A stretch of 64,000 nucleotides of DNA from Flavobacteriales bacterium (GCA_018401695.1 JAGYKD010000002.1:364636-428635), one strand, 5' to 3'; numbered from the stretch's first letter, positions 38,644 through 48,086 are shown. The notes: a model not told the origin generated them from the letters alone. A program made the numbers and translations.

Positions 38644-39909
38644 ATGAAATGGGTGGTTGGATTTTTGTTGGTGTTTTTTGTGGGACTGCAGCTTCGTGCG
38701 GAGTATCGGCTGCCGGAGGATACAGCCTTTCGGCGGCAATTGCTTTCCATTCCGGAGGCGGTGGACTTTTCACTTGCGCCGGAAGTTAGGGGACATGTTT
38801 CTGCGCATTTGGCAGAAACGAGTCAGCAGTCTGCGCTTTGGTTTGCTGCAGCACAAAAGCATCTGCCTATGGTTCAGCATTGGATTTCGGACAAGGGCTT
38901 GCCCGGAGAATTGGCATTTTTGCCTTTGGCGATGTCCCATTTGAATCCTTCAGTAACCGTGGGAGAGGGCCGCACGGGCTGGTGGCAAATGCACTACCTT
39001 ACCGCTTTTAGATATGGGCTCAAAGTAGAACATTTTGTTGATGAACGCAGGGATTGGGTAAAATCAAGTGAAGCGGCGCTGCACTATTTAGAGGACTTGC
39101 ATAGGCAAATGGGTGATTGGACTTCGGCGGTTTTGGCCTTTATGGGCTCCCCGGCAGAAGTGGTAGCAGCTCAAAAACGTTCTTGCCAAACCGAAGAATC
39201 CGGAGCTTGGGTCAAGGTTTTGCCGGCCGAATTGCAAATGCAGTTTTCGGAATTTGCCGCTTTCTCTTACTTATGTCGCTTTGGTCCCAAGCCTTTGAAA
39301 CTAGCAATGAAGGAACCCAAAACGGTAGAGCCCCATGTAGAAAAGAAGCTTGTTTACGGTCGTTTTGCTATGGATGTTCCCGGTTTGGTGGCCGCCCTTG
39401 GAATATCACAAACGCTTTTTTTGTCCTTAAATCCTAGCCTTAAATCGTCTTGGTTGCCTGCCGGTGAAGCCTTGTTTTTACCCCTTTCCAGTCAATATCG
39501 CTGGCAGGAGCTTCAGGATACATTGCAAGGGCCTTTGCATAAGCATGGGAGTACTTTACGCATACATGACCCTGCCTCTTTTGAGCAAGTAATTCGTTCT
39601 CAGGGACTAAACATGAATCATGTGTATGCACTCAATGGCATGGAGCCCAAGGATCTTGAGGAAGGATCTATAGCCCTGCTTTTTCCAAAAGAAGGACTAT
39701 CCTTGGTAGAGGCGGTGGAACCCAGGGTTCAAATATCGGCGGAGAAAGAGCTCGGTGTCCAATGGTATAGGGTGCGCAGTGGGGACACCCTTTGGCGCAT
39801 TGCCGGCAAATACCAAGGGGTGAGCCCGGAAAATATCATGGATTGGAATAATTTGCGGTCTGACCGAATTCAAATTGGACAGCGATTAAAAATTTTTAGC
39901 GGCAGCTGA
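38644..39909 (+). CDS. LysM protein with a degenerate lytic-transglycosylase (MltD-like) domain
   Basis: This 421-aa protein starts at the Met giving a clean signal (MKWVVGFLLVFFVGLQLRAE). Residues ~75-170 align with the MltD/SLT fold (GLPGELAFLPLAMSHLNPS, GRTGWWQMHYLTAFRYGL). The catalytic Glu expected in the family motif PLxESxxxP is replaced: the protein reads PLAMSHLNP. A linker region contains one weak LysM-like segment. A clear C-terminal LysM (QWYRVRSGDTLWRIAGKYQG..NIMDWNN..IQIGQRLKIF) binds peptidoglycan. I infer a non-cleaving peptidoglycan-binding protein. Its TGA overlaps the ATG of the next gene, which starts the O-acylation-like operon. Confidence 0.82.
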   Translation: MKWVVGFLLVFFVGLQLRAEYRLPEDTAFRRQLLSIPEAVDFSLAPEVRGHVSAHLAETSQQSALWFAAAQKHLPMVQHWISDKGLPGELAFLPLAMSHLNPSVTVGEGRTGWWQMHYLTAFRYGLKVEHFVDERRDWVKSSEAALHYLEDLHRQMGDWTSAVLAFMGSPAEVVAAQKRSCQTEESGAWVKVLPAELQMQFSEFAAFSYLCRFGPKPLKLAMKEPKTVEPHVEKKLVYGRFAMDVPGLVAALGISQTLFLSLNPSLKSSWLPAGEALFLPLSSQYRWQELQDTLQGPLHKHGSTLRIHDPASFEQVIRSQGLNMNHVYALNGMEPKDLEEGSIALLFPKEGLSLVEAVEPRVQISAEKELGVQWYRVRSGDTLWRIAGKYQGVSPENIMDWNNLRSDRIQIGQRLKIFSGS

Positions 39910-41411
39910 TGGCTAAGCCGGAGCCTTCGGATGCATCGGTTAGCCCTTGGCGGTCGGTTGTATTGTTGCTTTTGGTGGTGGGCCCCTTGGTGGCTGCGGC
40001 TCTTTTTTGGCCTAAAGATGGACTTAGGCTTGCCGGTATCCATTGGGAATTGCCAAATCCTGAAACCTTTGTGTACGGTGATTCCATAGAGTATGTGGAT
40101 TTGGAAGCGCAGGCCGAAAAAGAGCGCCAAGATTCCATTCGCATGAGCTCTTTGTTTGGTTTAAAGGACAGCTTGGATGCATATCAGGCTTTGTGCGACA
40201 GCCATCCTGCCCGAATATACTTGCCAAAGAGTCGAAAAGACTTGTTGTTTGGTCTGTTTGACCGGTGGAAATTATTGGAGTCGGGTGAGGATTCTTCTTT
40301 GCAGGTGCGTATTATGCATTATGGCGATTCTCAAATCGAAGGAGATAGAATCAGCAACGAGCTGCGGCGCGGTCTTCAAACGAGATTTGGGGGCTTAGGT
40401 CCGGGTTTGCTTCCCTTGGAGCAGCCCATTGGTTCGGCTACCGTTGCTCAGGGTTTGGAAGGTAAAACCTTAAGGTATATACTTTGGGGCAGCAATCCGG
40501 AATTTAGAGCCGAGCACAGGCGCTATGGACCCATGCTTTCTTTAGGGGTAATCGATAGCAGTTTGGTGGTTTGGAGAGCTTCTAAGGGCTACGATGCCCC
40601 CTATAGTGCCGATCGTTTTTCAAGGATTAGGATTTTACTGGGTCAAAACGACAGCTCGGGAGTAGTGCGGCTTGTTTGTTCCACGGGTGGAGGCGCAAAA
40701 GAAATATCGGCAGGCCCTGGTCCCGATATGCTCCGCTGGGATCTATCCGGTGCAGCGCAAAGTGCCGAACTTAGCTTTGAAAACGTTCAAGGCTTAGAAG
40801 TGCTTGGAATCAGCTTGGAGAGCAGGAGGGGAGTGGTTGTTGATAATTTAGGAATGCGCGGGTGTTCGGGCACCATTTTTTCGCAAGCCGATGCCAACCA
40901 AAATAGGCGCTTGTTTTCTATGCTTGACCCCGACCTAATAATGCTTGCATTTGGTGGCAATATCATGCCGTATTTGACCGATGACCAAATTAAAGACCGC
41001 TATGTGGGGCAATTGTTGAGCCAAATTTCCTACCTGCAATCCATTGCTCCTGAGGTGCCCATTCTTTTTATTGGACCCTCCGACATGAGTACCCTCAAAG
41101 AGGGAAAACGTGTGTCCTTTCCTTTGTTGGCTTCGCTTCGTAATGCATTGCGCGACAGTATGCTGGCGCATGGTGTGGCTTATTTTGATCAGATCAGTGC
41201 TATGGGAGGCTTGCAATCGATGCCTTCGTGGGTGGAGGCTGAACCCGCTTTGGCGGTGAGCGATTACATCCATTTTACGCGGCTGGGTGCACAAAAAATG
41301 GGGGAGATGATTACCGAGGCCCTACTTAGGGAGTATACGCTTTACCTATTGAAACAACGGATGTTGAAAGAAAGAGACGAAGCCATTGAGGAATTTGAAG
41401 TACATTATTAG
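39909..41411 (+). CDS. Membrane-anchored SGNH-type protein
   Basis: This 500-aa protein has one N-terminal transmembrane segment (SVVLLLLVVGPLVAAALFW) and a periplasmic SGNH domain: block I IMHYGDSQIEGDRISNELR, a jelly-roll-like middle, block III LIMLAFGGNIMPY (Gly-Asn), block V VSDYIHFTRLGAQKMG (Asp-x2-His). Architecture and neighbours resemble acetyl transfer or esterase partners of MBOAT systems (AlgX/AlgJ, PatB, DltD-like). It overlaps its upstream neighbour by 1 nt and the next gene by 26 nt, so the genes are translationally coupled. Confidence 0.85.
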   Translation: MAKPEPSDASVSPWRSVVLLLLVVGPLVAAALFWPKDGLRLAGIHWELPNPETFVYGDSIEYVDLEAQAEKERQDSIRMSSLFGLKDSLDAYQALCDSHPARIYLPKSRKDLLFGLFDRWKLLESGEDSSLQVRIMHYGDSQIEGDRISNELRRGLQTRFGGLGPGLLPLEQPIGSATVAQGLEGKTLRYILWGSNPEFRAEHRRYGPMLSLGVIDSSLVVWRASKGYDAPYSADRFSRIRILLGQNDSSGVVRLVCSTGGGAKEISAGPGPDMLRWDLSGAAQSAELSFENVQGLEVLGISLESRRGVVVDNLGMRGCSGTIFSQADANQNRRLFSMLDPDLIMLAFGGNIMPYLTDDQIKDRYVGQLLSQISYLQSIAPEVPILFIGPSDMSTLKEGKRVSFPLLASLRNALRDSMLAHGVAYFDQISAMGGLQSMPSWVEAEPALAVSDYIHFTRLGAQKMGEMITEALLREYTLYLLKQRMLKERDEAIEEFEVHY

Positions 41412-42648
41412 CCATTGGATCTTATGCTTGGGCATGCTATCGGGGCAATCGGTGTTTCCGGAAGAGGTACTTGAGTACCCTTACATTCGATACGAACTCA
41501 ATCGAATTTTAGAAGGGCCGGACAGCAGCAGCATGGATGCATTTTACGACAAGCTCGACGCCCTAATGTTCAGTGGACATGGCAAAATTAGCATTGTGCA
41601 CATGGGGGGGAGTCATGTACAGGCGGATGTTATCTCAGGACGAATTAGAGAACGATTGCAGACCTTCTACCCGGGAAATAAAGGAAGTAGGGGACTCCTG
41701 TTTCCCTACAAAGTGGCCAGGACCAACAATCCTTACAATTATTTTGTAAGCTATTCCGGGGATTGGGATTACGCTAAAAATGTACAACGAAGCCCTGCGG
41801 TCGAATTGGGGCTTACCGGAATGGCAGTTACCACCCGCGACAGTGCAGCGGCAATCCGCATTCGATTGGCCTCGGAACGGGCTCCGGCCAACGATTTTAA
41901 CTTTATACGGTTGTTTGAGGGGAGAAATCCCGGCCTTTTTTCGGTGCGTTTGCCCGAATTGGATAGCGCCAGCGAATCGTATCGAATTTTTAGAAAACCC
42001 GGAAGCGGCTACACCGAGATCTTTTTAGAGAATTACCACGGAGAAGTCTTGTTGGAGTGGTATCCCCAAGACAGCAGCCAAACCCACTATGAACTTTTGG
42101 GCATTCAACTGGAAAATGAGGACCCGGGGATTACCTACCATAGCATTGGGGTGAATGGTGCCGGTACTTATTCTTATTTAGGCTGTGCTTACCTTCAAGA
42201 AGATTTGGCTCAGTTGCACCCCGATTTGGTGATTTTTGGGATTGGTATCAACGATGCTGCTGCGCAAGGATTCGATGCTTCCGCCTTTGAATACCGATAT
42301 AAAAGGCTTTTTGCGAAAGTCCGCGCCGTAAACCCCAAGGCCTGCATACTTTTACTCACCAACAACGATAGCTACCGCAGGTCCAGAAGGCGTTATTATG
42401 TAAATCCGAATGGGGAAGTGGTAAGGCAAAGCATGCTCAAGCTTAGTAGGGAAGAGGGAGTTGCCGTTTGGGACTTGTTTTCCATTATGGGCGGCTTAGA
42501 ATCCATGAAACTTTGGGAAAACGAAGGTTTGGCCAAGCGCGACAAAATTCATTTTACCTTTAAAGGCTATCGATTGACGGGCGATTTGCTGTTTGCAGCC
42601 CTGTTGGAAGGCTACAAAGCTCATTTAAAGCAACAATGGAAGCAATAA
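41386..42648 (+). CDS. Secreted SGNH-type protein, second copy in the operon
   Basis: This 420-aa protein has a TTG start, 26 nt inside the preceding gene. The first residues (LKYIISHWILCLGMLSGQS) form a signal peptide, and no ATG lies upstream in frame. SGNH blocks: IVHMGGSHVQADVISGRIR (nucleophile Ser in GGSH), LVIFGIGINDAA (Gly-Asn in GIGIND) and KIHFTFKGYRLTGD (His). It is paralogous in layout to the previous gene but with block I GGSH instead of GDSQ. Having two non-identical SGNH subunits suggests division of labour. It overlaps the MBOAT gene by 13 nt. Confidence 0.83.
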   Translation: MRNLKYIISHWILCLGMLSGQSVFPEEVLEYPYIRYELNRILEGPDSSSMDAFYDKLDALMFSGHGKISIVHMGGSHVQADVISGRIRERLQTFYPGNKGSRGLLFPYKVARTNNPYNYFVSYSGDWDYAKNVQRSPAVELGLTGMAVTTRDSAAAIRIRLASERAPANDFNFIRLFEGRNPGLFSVRLPELDSASESYRIFRKPGSGYTEIFLENYHGEVLLEWYPQDSSQTHYELLGIQLENEDPGITYHSIGVNGAGTYSYLGCAYLQEDLAQLHPDLVIFGIGINDAAAQGFDASAFEYRYKRLFAKVRAVNPKACILLLTNNDSYRRSRRRYYVNPNGEVVRQSMLKLSREEGVAVWDLFSIMGGLESMKLWENEGLAKRDKIHFTFKGYRLTGDLLFAALLEGYKAHLKQQWKQ

Positions 42649-44363
42649 ATTTGGCCGATATTCCAAATGCACTTTGGGACTGGTGCTCCACCTTCGATAA
42701 GGAGCAGCCCCTAAGCTTTACCGGATTTAGCTTTTGGTTGTTTTTCCTGGCGGTTATGGTGCTTTTTTCGCTTATGCATAAGCGAAAGTCTCTGCGTAAT
42801 GCTTTTTTGTTTGGTGTAAGCCTATTCTTTTACTTCAAAACCAGTGGCCTGTTTTTTTTGCTGCTGCTTTTTTCCACCCTAACGGACTATGTGCTGGGGC
42901 ATGCAATCTATAAAAGTCCAAAAAAATGGCAGAAAACCCTTTGGTTGAGCTTAAGCGTCGTAGTAAACTTAGGTAGTCTTTCCTACTTTAAGTACGCCTA
43001 CTTTTTCGCCGATGCTGCCACCAAAATTTGGCGCCCCGATACCCCCTTTGAGGTGCTAAACTGGTTGGCGGTTTGGGCCAATCAGTTTCATGAAACTACC
43101 GGTTGGAGTTTTAGTGCCGACCAAATCATTCTTCCGGTGGGGGTTTCTTTTTTTACTTTTCAAACCATTAGCTACGCTGCCGACATTTATCGAGGACAGG
43201 TGAAACCTCTTCGAAGCCTTTTAGATTTTGGCTTTTACGTGAGTTTCTTTCCCCAATTGGTAGCCGGACCCATTGTGCGTGCTGCCGAATTTGTGCCCCA
43301 AATTCACAAGAAGTTTTCGCTGACCAAAGCCGCTTGGGGAATGGCCACCTTTATGATTGTGAATGGCTTGGTTAAAAAGCTGTTGCTTGCCGATTTTTTG
43401 GCTTTAAATTATGTGGACAAGGTGTTTGACATGCCCCACATGTACATGGGTTTTGACGTACTAATGGGCTTGTTTGTATACTCGCTTCAAGTCTATGCCG
43501 ATTTTTCAGGTTACACCGACATCGCCATTGGAGTGGCCTTATTGATGGGCTTTAGACTGCCCGATAATTTCAATTCGCCCTACAAGGCTAAGAATGTGGC
43601 CGAATTTTGGAAACGATGGCATATTTCACTCAGCACCTGGCTAAAGGACTATTTGTACATTCCTCTAGGAGGCAATCGAAAAAGCAGCATCGGTACCTTC
43701 CTTTGGAGTTTGGTGCTGTCCGGAGTGGCGGCTGCGATTTCAGGTTCTTGGTGGATTATGGCTATTTTTCCTCTGCTGGTTTTACTGCTTTGGCTGTCTC
43801 GCCTTTGGATTCCCGGACTTTGGAGTGCTTTTACCACCAATATCAACATGTTGCTTACCATGCTCATTGGCGGACTTTGGCACGGCGCCAGCTGGAATTT
43901 TTTGGTCTGGGGTGGGCTAAATGGCTTGGGGCTTTTGGTCTACAAAGGATGGCGCAAAATTTCGCCCTATGAAGCCAGTACCCACCCTTTAATCCACGCC
44001 TGGAAAGTCCTCTTTACTTTTGTGTTTATTTCTTTTACAAGACTATTTTTTAGGGCGGGCGACCAGCGCAATCCCAACGACAACTGGGAAACGGCAGAAG
44101 CGCTATGGGCGCAGTTATTTAACCCCAGTGGCTGGAACCTAAGCCACATTTTTTTAGTTTCCGAGACCTACCGAAACGCCTTTTTGGTGTTCTTGGGTGG
44201 CATGGTACTGCATTGGTTACCAAAAATTTGGAAAGATTTCTTGCGCCGCAGCTGGATTAACTTACCCTTACCGGTTCAAGCGCTGGCCGCCTTGTTGGTG
44301 GTCATTGTTTTGTACCAACTCATCGACGAAGAAGGGCAAACCTTTATTTATTTTCAGTTTTAA
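42636..44363 (+). CDS. MBOAT-family membrane O-acyltransferase (AlgI/DltB-like)
   Basis: This 575-aa protein has about 10-12 transmembrane segments. MBOAT signatures are FFYFKTSGLFFLLLLFSTLTDY, the LPVGVSFFTFQTISYAADIY region, AEFWKRWHISLSTWLKDYLY with its conserved His, and the active-site His in LIGGLWHGASWNFLVWGGLNG. Such proteins pass acyl groups, usually acetyl, across the inner membrane to periplasmic partners. Together with the two SGNH proteins upstream and the LysM protein, it suggests O-acetylation of peptidoglycan or a surface polysaccharide. It is the last gene of the operon. Confidence 0.93.
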   Translation: MEAINLADIPNALWDWCSTFDKEQPLSFTGFSFWLFFLAVMVLFSLMHKRKSLRNAFLFGVSLFFYFKTSGLFFLLLLFSTLTDYVLGHAIYKSPKKWQKTLWLSLSVVVNLGSLSYFKYAYFFADAATKIWRPDTPFEVLNWLAVWANQFHETTGWSFSADQIILPVGVSFFTFQTISYAADIYRGQVKPLRSLLDFGFYVSFFPQLVAGPIVRAAEFVPQIHKKFSLTKAAWGMATFMIVNGLVKKLLLADFLALNYVDKVFDMPHMYMGFDVLMGLFVYSLQVYADFSGYTDIAIGVALLMGFRLPDNFNSPYKAKNVAEFWKRWHISLSTWLKDYLYIPLGGNRKSSIGTFLWSLVLSGVAAAISGSWWIMAIFPLLVLLLWLSRLWIPGLWSAFTTNINMLLTMLIGGLWHGASWNFLVWGGLNGLGLLVYKGWRKISPYEASTHPLIHAWKVLFTFVFISFTRLFFRAGDQRNPNDNWETAEALWAQLFNPSGWNLSHIFLVSETYRNAFLVFLGGMVLHWLPKIWKDFLRRSWINLPLPVQALAALLVVIVLYQLIDEEGQTFIYFQF

Positions 44364-44381
44364 TTTTGGGGGCAGCTTCGC

Positions 44382-44509
44382 CCGGGCTGTCTCTGCAAGC
44401 TGTTTTGCTTTGCCCCGCAGCTGCATGCCGGCCCGGGGTTTGCTGCGCGCCACCGCGGCCCGTCAGCAGTTGCAGGGGCTAAGCTTCAACAGGCTTTCCG
44501 TTCCATCCC
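44382..44509 (-). repeat. Gene-terminal structured element E4
   Basis: On the minus strand it starts GGGATGGA 10 nt after the stop of the histidine kinase gene and ends GAGACAGCCCGG. The apex (CCGCGGTGGCGCGCAGCAA..CCCCGGG) matches that of E5. It also lies between the convergent MBOAT and kinase genes. Confidence 0.75.
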
Positions 44510-44519
44510 TTGCCCGGAT

Positions 44520-45734
44520 TTAGGTAAAAAATATCATCTCTGACCGAATCCCTTGTTTGCCGTTTTCTCGCTGTTTCAAAACCAAATCTCCTCCCAAATG
44601 CTGCATCAATTCTTTACAAATTTTAAGGCCAAGTCCCAAACCTACTTTACCGCGTTTATTGCTTGTTCCAGAGGGAAACCAGGCAAAGGCCTTTTGGATT
44701 TGCTCTTCGCTCATGCCCTGGCCCTGGTCTTCTATGCTTATTCCTGAGGCATCTGCTACCAAAATGATTTGCCCCCCTTCCGGCGAAAATTTAATGGCGT
44801 TATGCAACAGGTTGCTTAACACAATTTCAACCACTCCCGGAGCGCTAATGGCAAAATCTTGGGTGGTTTCAATAGCTATATTTAGCTTTTTGGCTTCTAA
44901 GGCTTGTTGCCAATAGTCTACCTTTTCTTTAATGAGCGGGGCTAAAGGAATTCTTTGTTTTTCAATTGCTCCTGCCTGATAATGATGAAGCGACCATTGC
45001 ATCAATGCAGAGAGCAACTCCAGCAAGTCCTCCAACTGAACATTCAGCCCTTTGGCATAATCTTTTAGCAAGGCTTGAGGCATATCTTGGTTTGCACAAG
45101 TGTCTACCACCTCCTTTAAGGCCGCTATTGGGTTGCGTAAATCGTGTCCTAAAATCCCTAAAAAATGAAAAAGAAATTGGTGCAGTTCATTTAGGCGACT
45201 TTCTCTTTTTTCAAGATATTTAATCAATTCATCTTGGCGACGAAGCAAAGAACGAATGCGTATTTCATTACTAACTTGTCTTGCCAATACTTTAAGGGCA
45301 TGTTTTTGCTCTTTATTTAATCTTCTTGGCCTCTCATCCAACACACACAAAGAGCCCAACAGCATGCCTCCGGGACTTTTGATGGGATGCCCTGCATAAA
45401 AATGAATATGAGGCTTGTCTGTAACTAAAGGATTATCATAAAAGCGTTTGTCTTTGTGGGTATTGGGAATATAAAACAAAGACTCTTTTTGAATGGCATG
45501 GGCACAAAAGGAGACTTTCCGGGAAGTTTCCTTGGCGCTTAATCCAATTTTGGCTTTAAACCATTGGCGGTCTTGGTCTACCAGGCTAACCAAGGCCATG
45601 GGCGTTTGGCATATATCGGCGGCCAATTGGACTATTTCGTCAAAGCACAGCTCAGGAGGGCTGTCCAAAATTTGGAGGTCCCTGAGCTGTCTTAATCGCT
45701 CATATTCATTAAGTGGCAACGGAGCTTCTTTCAT
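44520..45734 (-). CDS. GAF-domain sensor histidine kinase
   Basis: This 404-aa soluble protein has a GAF domain at ~20-160 (PMALVSLVDQDRQWFKAKIG, SFCAHAIQ, HFYAGHPIKSPGGMLLGSLCVLD) and a coiled linker. The HisKA H-box is LGILGHDLRNPIAALKE, and the HATPase has N box SNLLHNAIKFSP, G1 IEDQGQGMSEEQ and G2 KVGLGLGLKICKEL. It has no transmembrane segment or receiver domain, and no response regulator is adjacent, so it is an orphan cytoplasmic kinase. Its GAF type often senses redox, light or small molecules; the ligand is unknown. Confidence 0.9.
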   Translation of the reverse strand: MKEAPLPLNEYERLRQLRDLQILDSPPELCFDEIVQLAADICQTPMALVSLVDQDRQWFKAKIGLSAKETSRKVSFCAHAIQKESLFYIPNTHKDKRFYDNPLVTDKPHIHFYAGHPIKSPGGMLLGSLCVLDERPRRLNKEQKHALKVLARQVSNEIRIRSLLRRQDELIKYLEKRESRLNELHQFLFHFLGILGHDLRNPIAALKEVVDTCANQDMPQALLKDYAKGLNVQLEDLLELLSALMQWSLHHYQAGAIEKQRIPLAPLIKEKVDYWQQALEAKKLNIAIETTQDFAISAPGVVEIVLSNLLHNAIKFSPEGGQIILVADASGISIEDQGQGMSEEQIQKAFAWFPSGTSNKRGKVGLGLGLKICKELMQHLGGDLVLKQRENGKQGIRSEMIFFT

Positions 45735-45769
45735 AGGGGAATTAAAGTATGGGGGGAATTAAAGTATGG
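45735..45769 (-). repeat. Tandem 17-bp duplication at the histidine kinase promoter
   Basis: CCATACTTTAATTCCCC occurs twice in a row on the minus strand directly before the ATG. Each copy contains TACTTTA, close to a -7 box, so the promoter or a binding site may be duplicated. Confidence 0.55.
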
Positions 45770-45885
45770 CGAAACTAAGATTTGATTTGTAATACTTTAG
45801 TTTTCAAATATCATAATTTAAAAAAGTTTGTTATTACAACGTTTTTTAGTTTTCACTCTCGCTTCTTTTTCCTTGTTTTACGCTA

Positions 45886-47517
45886 ATGGAGTTTTTTTGT
45901 CATTTACCTCTGAATCAAGCCGGCTTGGGAAGTGCTTTGGTTCGCAAGTATGTATCCGATCCGGAATCTCTAAGCTCGCTTTTTAGTGCTTCACCCCTAA
46001 ATCCGGATTGGGATCGGCTAATAGAAATTAAGAGCGCCCACTTTAGTGATTCCATGCGTAAAAACCTGGTACTAGCTTTACAAGCTCAATATGGAGATTT
46101 GGCCGATAAGGCTACTACAGCTCAAATCAATAGTTTGGCATCCCCAAAAACTTTTAGTCTCACCACCGGCCACCAGCTGAGTTTTGGAACCGGTCCACTC
46201 TTCTTTATTTACAAATTGGTTTCCGTTGTTCGGCTTGCGGCCCAACTTAAGGAAAGGTACAGCGAATATCATTTCGTTCCCATCTATTGGATGAATACAG
46301 AAGATCATGATTTAGAAGAGATTCGTCCACTCCATTTGGCAGGCAAGACCTTTACTATGCCCCATGAAGATTTGGGTCAGGCAACAGGCAATTATGGAAC
46401 CCGGGAGTTGGAATCGGTATGGAAAGAATTAGAAAGCGTATTGCCCAATTTCCCTGAACTCCAAAAGGGAATAAAAGAAATAAAGCATTGCTACCAAAGC
46501 TCTTCCACCCTCGCCGAAGCCATACGAAGACTAGTGGTTTCCTGGACCAAGGGCTCAGGTTTGTTGGTGTTGGACCAGAACGATGCCCAACTTAAGGCGG
46601 CTTTTGCCCCCATTGCTTTTAAAGATATCCTAAGCGAGCAAAGCGGTTCTTTGGTAGCAGAAACTACCGCGAAACTCGAACACATGGGATTTAAGGGCCA
46701 AGTAATGCCCCGGGAAATCAACTTCTTTTACCACAGTGCTCAAGGCCGCAAACGGATGGTTCGTGATGCCGGTGGTTTTGCCGTATTGGATACGAACCTA
46801 CACTTTACCACCGAGGCATTGCACGAGGAGTTTCGACAGCATCCCGAGCGTTTTTCGCCCAATGTGGTTACACGTCCCTTGTACCAAGAAACAATTCTCC
46901 CCAATTTGGCCTATGTGGGAGGTCCTGCAGAGGTGCATTATTGGCTTCAGTACAAAAAAGTATTTGAAGGGTACCAAATTCCTTTTCCCTTAATACTGGC
47001 ACGAGATTCCTTTTTGGTGATTAAAGCGCGTCATCTAAAGCATATTCAAGACGAAAAAATTGAGCTCGCAGACTTTATTAAGAGTCCCGGAGCTGTAAAA
47101 GAGGCTTTGGTTCGCAAAATGGAAGCCATAGAAGAGGGAGGGCAGGGGGTAGATTTTCCTGTAGGGCTAATAGCTCAACTGGAGAACACCGAACATGCTG
47201 TTGACCGTTGGTTTGCCGATGTTGACCCCGGCGTGCACAAAGCAGCTAAAGCAGCTTGGCACAGATACCATAAGCGGTTGGAAGATTTGAATAAGAAACG
47301 CCTGGCAGCGCTTAAAAAAAAGCATGCGCACAGCCTGTTATGGCTTCAGGATTTACAAAATACTGTTTTTCCGGGTCAAAGCCTTCAGGAACGTTACAAC
47401 CACGTCTTAAGTTTGGGGGCTGATCCGAGCTTTACCTTTTCTCAATTGCTCAAATATGCCGACCCCACAAAACCGGGTTTGAAGGTTTTGGTAGACAAAG
47501 CGCCGGAGGGCGAATAG
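45886..47517 (+). CDS. bshC: Bacillithiol biosynthesis cysteine-adding enzyme BshC
   Basis: This 543-aa protein has the normal BshC length. Family marks are SLTTGHQLSFGTGPLFFIYK, VPIYWMNTEDHDLEEI, FYHSAQGRKRM, VVTRPLYQETILPNLAYVGG, EVHYWLQYKKVFE and PLILARDSFLVI. It adds cysteine to GlcN-malate in the last step of bacillithiol, the low-molecular-weight thiol of Firmicutes and many Bacteroidota. bshA and bshB are not in the window. A 35-residue coiled-coil segment before the C-terminus is rich in Lys and His. Confidence 0.95.
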   Translation: MEFFCHLPLNQAGLGSALVRKYVSDPESLSSLFSASPLNPDWDRLIEIKSAHFSDSMRKNLVLALQAQYGDLADKATTAQINSLASPKTFSLTTGHQLSFGTGPLFFIYKLVSVVRLAAQLKERYSEYHFVPIYWMNTEDHDLEEIRPLHLAGKTFTMPHEDLGQATGNYGTRELESVWKELESVLPNFPELQKGIKEIKHCYQSSSTLAEAIRRLVVSWTKGSGLLVLDQNDAQLKAAFAPIAFKDILSEQSGSLVAETTAKLEHMGFKGQVMPREINFFYHSAQGRKRMVRDAGGFAVLDTNLHFTTEALHEEFRQHPERFSPNVVTRPLYQETILPNLAYVGGPAEVHYWLQYKKVFEGYQIPFPLILARDSFLVIKARHLKHIQDEKIELADFIKSPGAVKEALVRKMEAIEEGGQGVDFPVGLIAQLENTEHAVDRWFADVDPGVHKAAKAAWHRYHKRLEDLNKKRLAALKKKHAHSLLWLQDLQNTVFPGQSLQERYNHVLSLGADPSFTFSQLLKYADPTKPGLKVLVDKAPEGE

Positions 47518-47526
47518 GGCAAAGGA

Positions 47527-47554
47527 GCAAAAAAAAAGCCCCTGCCGGGGCTTT
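47527..47554 (-). terminator. Rho-independent terminator of rplS
   Basis: Minus-strand stem AAAGCCCC / GGGGCTTT with a 4-nt loop, then a run of T. It starts 2 nt after the rplS stop and lies between convergent bshC and rplS. Confidence 0.9.
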
Positions 47555-47556
47555 CC

Positions 47557-47916
47557 TTAGTTTTTGATATATACTTTTTCTTTGATTCGGGCAGATTTGC
47601 CGGATAGGCCTCTGAGGTAATACAGTTTGGCGCGACGCACTTTACCGCGTTTCAAAACAGTCAAGCTGTCCAGGAAGGGTGAGTTTTCCGGGAATACTCT
47701 TTCCACACCCACACCGCTGGAAATTTTTCTTACGGTAAACGTGGCTGTAACTCCGGAACCGTTTCGCTGAATAACCACACCGGTATATTGCTGAATACGC
47801 TCCTTATTGCCTTCTTTAATCTTGTAATTCACAGCTACGGTATCTCCGGCTTTGAATTCGGGCAGTTCGTTTTTCTCTACAAACTGTTTTTCTACAAACT
47901 GAATCAACTCTGACAT
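47557..47916 (-). CDS. rplS: 50S ribosomal protein L19
   Basis: This 119-aa protein matches L19 end to end: [53 protein letters not shown] and [21 protein letters not shown]19 lies at the 30S-50S interface. In many bacteria rplS follows rpsP-rimM-trmD; here it is a single-gene unit with its own promoter and terminator, so that operon is split into three places. Confidence 0.97.
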   Translation of the reverse strand: MSELIQFVEKQFVEKNELPEFKAGDTVAVNYKIKEGNKERIQQYTGVVIQRNGSGVTATFTVRKISSGVGVERVFPENSPFLDSLTVLKRGKVRRAKLYYLRGLSGKSARIKEKVYIKN

Positions 47917-47946
47917 CGCTTCTTAGGATTACCTGAAATTGGGGTG

Positions 47947-47954
47947 CAAACATA
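47947..47954 (-). promoter_or_regulatory. -7 box of rplS
   Basis: Minus-strand TATGTTTG, a perfect TAnnTTTG, 30 nt upstream of the ATG. Confidence 0.55.
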
Positions 47955-48086
47955 CGCTTTTTTCCTTAAATATCAATCTTTAACTCTTCCCATTCCTTAT
48001 TTTTTTCCATGGTCTGTTGTTGAAGAAAAATGGATTAATGCCAAGCTCCTTTTGATATGATTTTTGAAAAGCGTGGTCAAAAGTGC

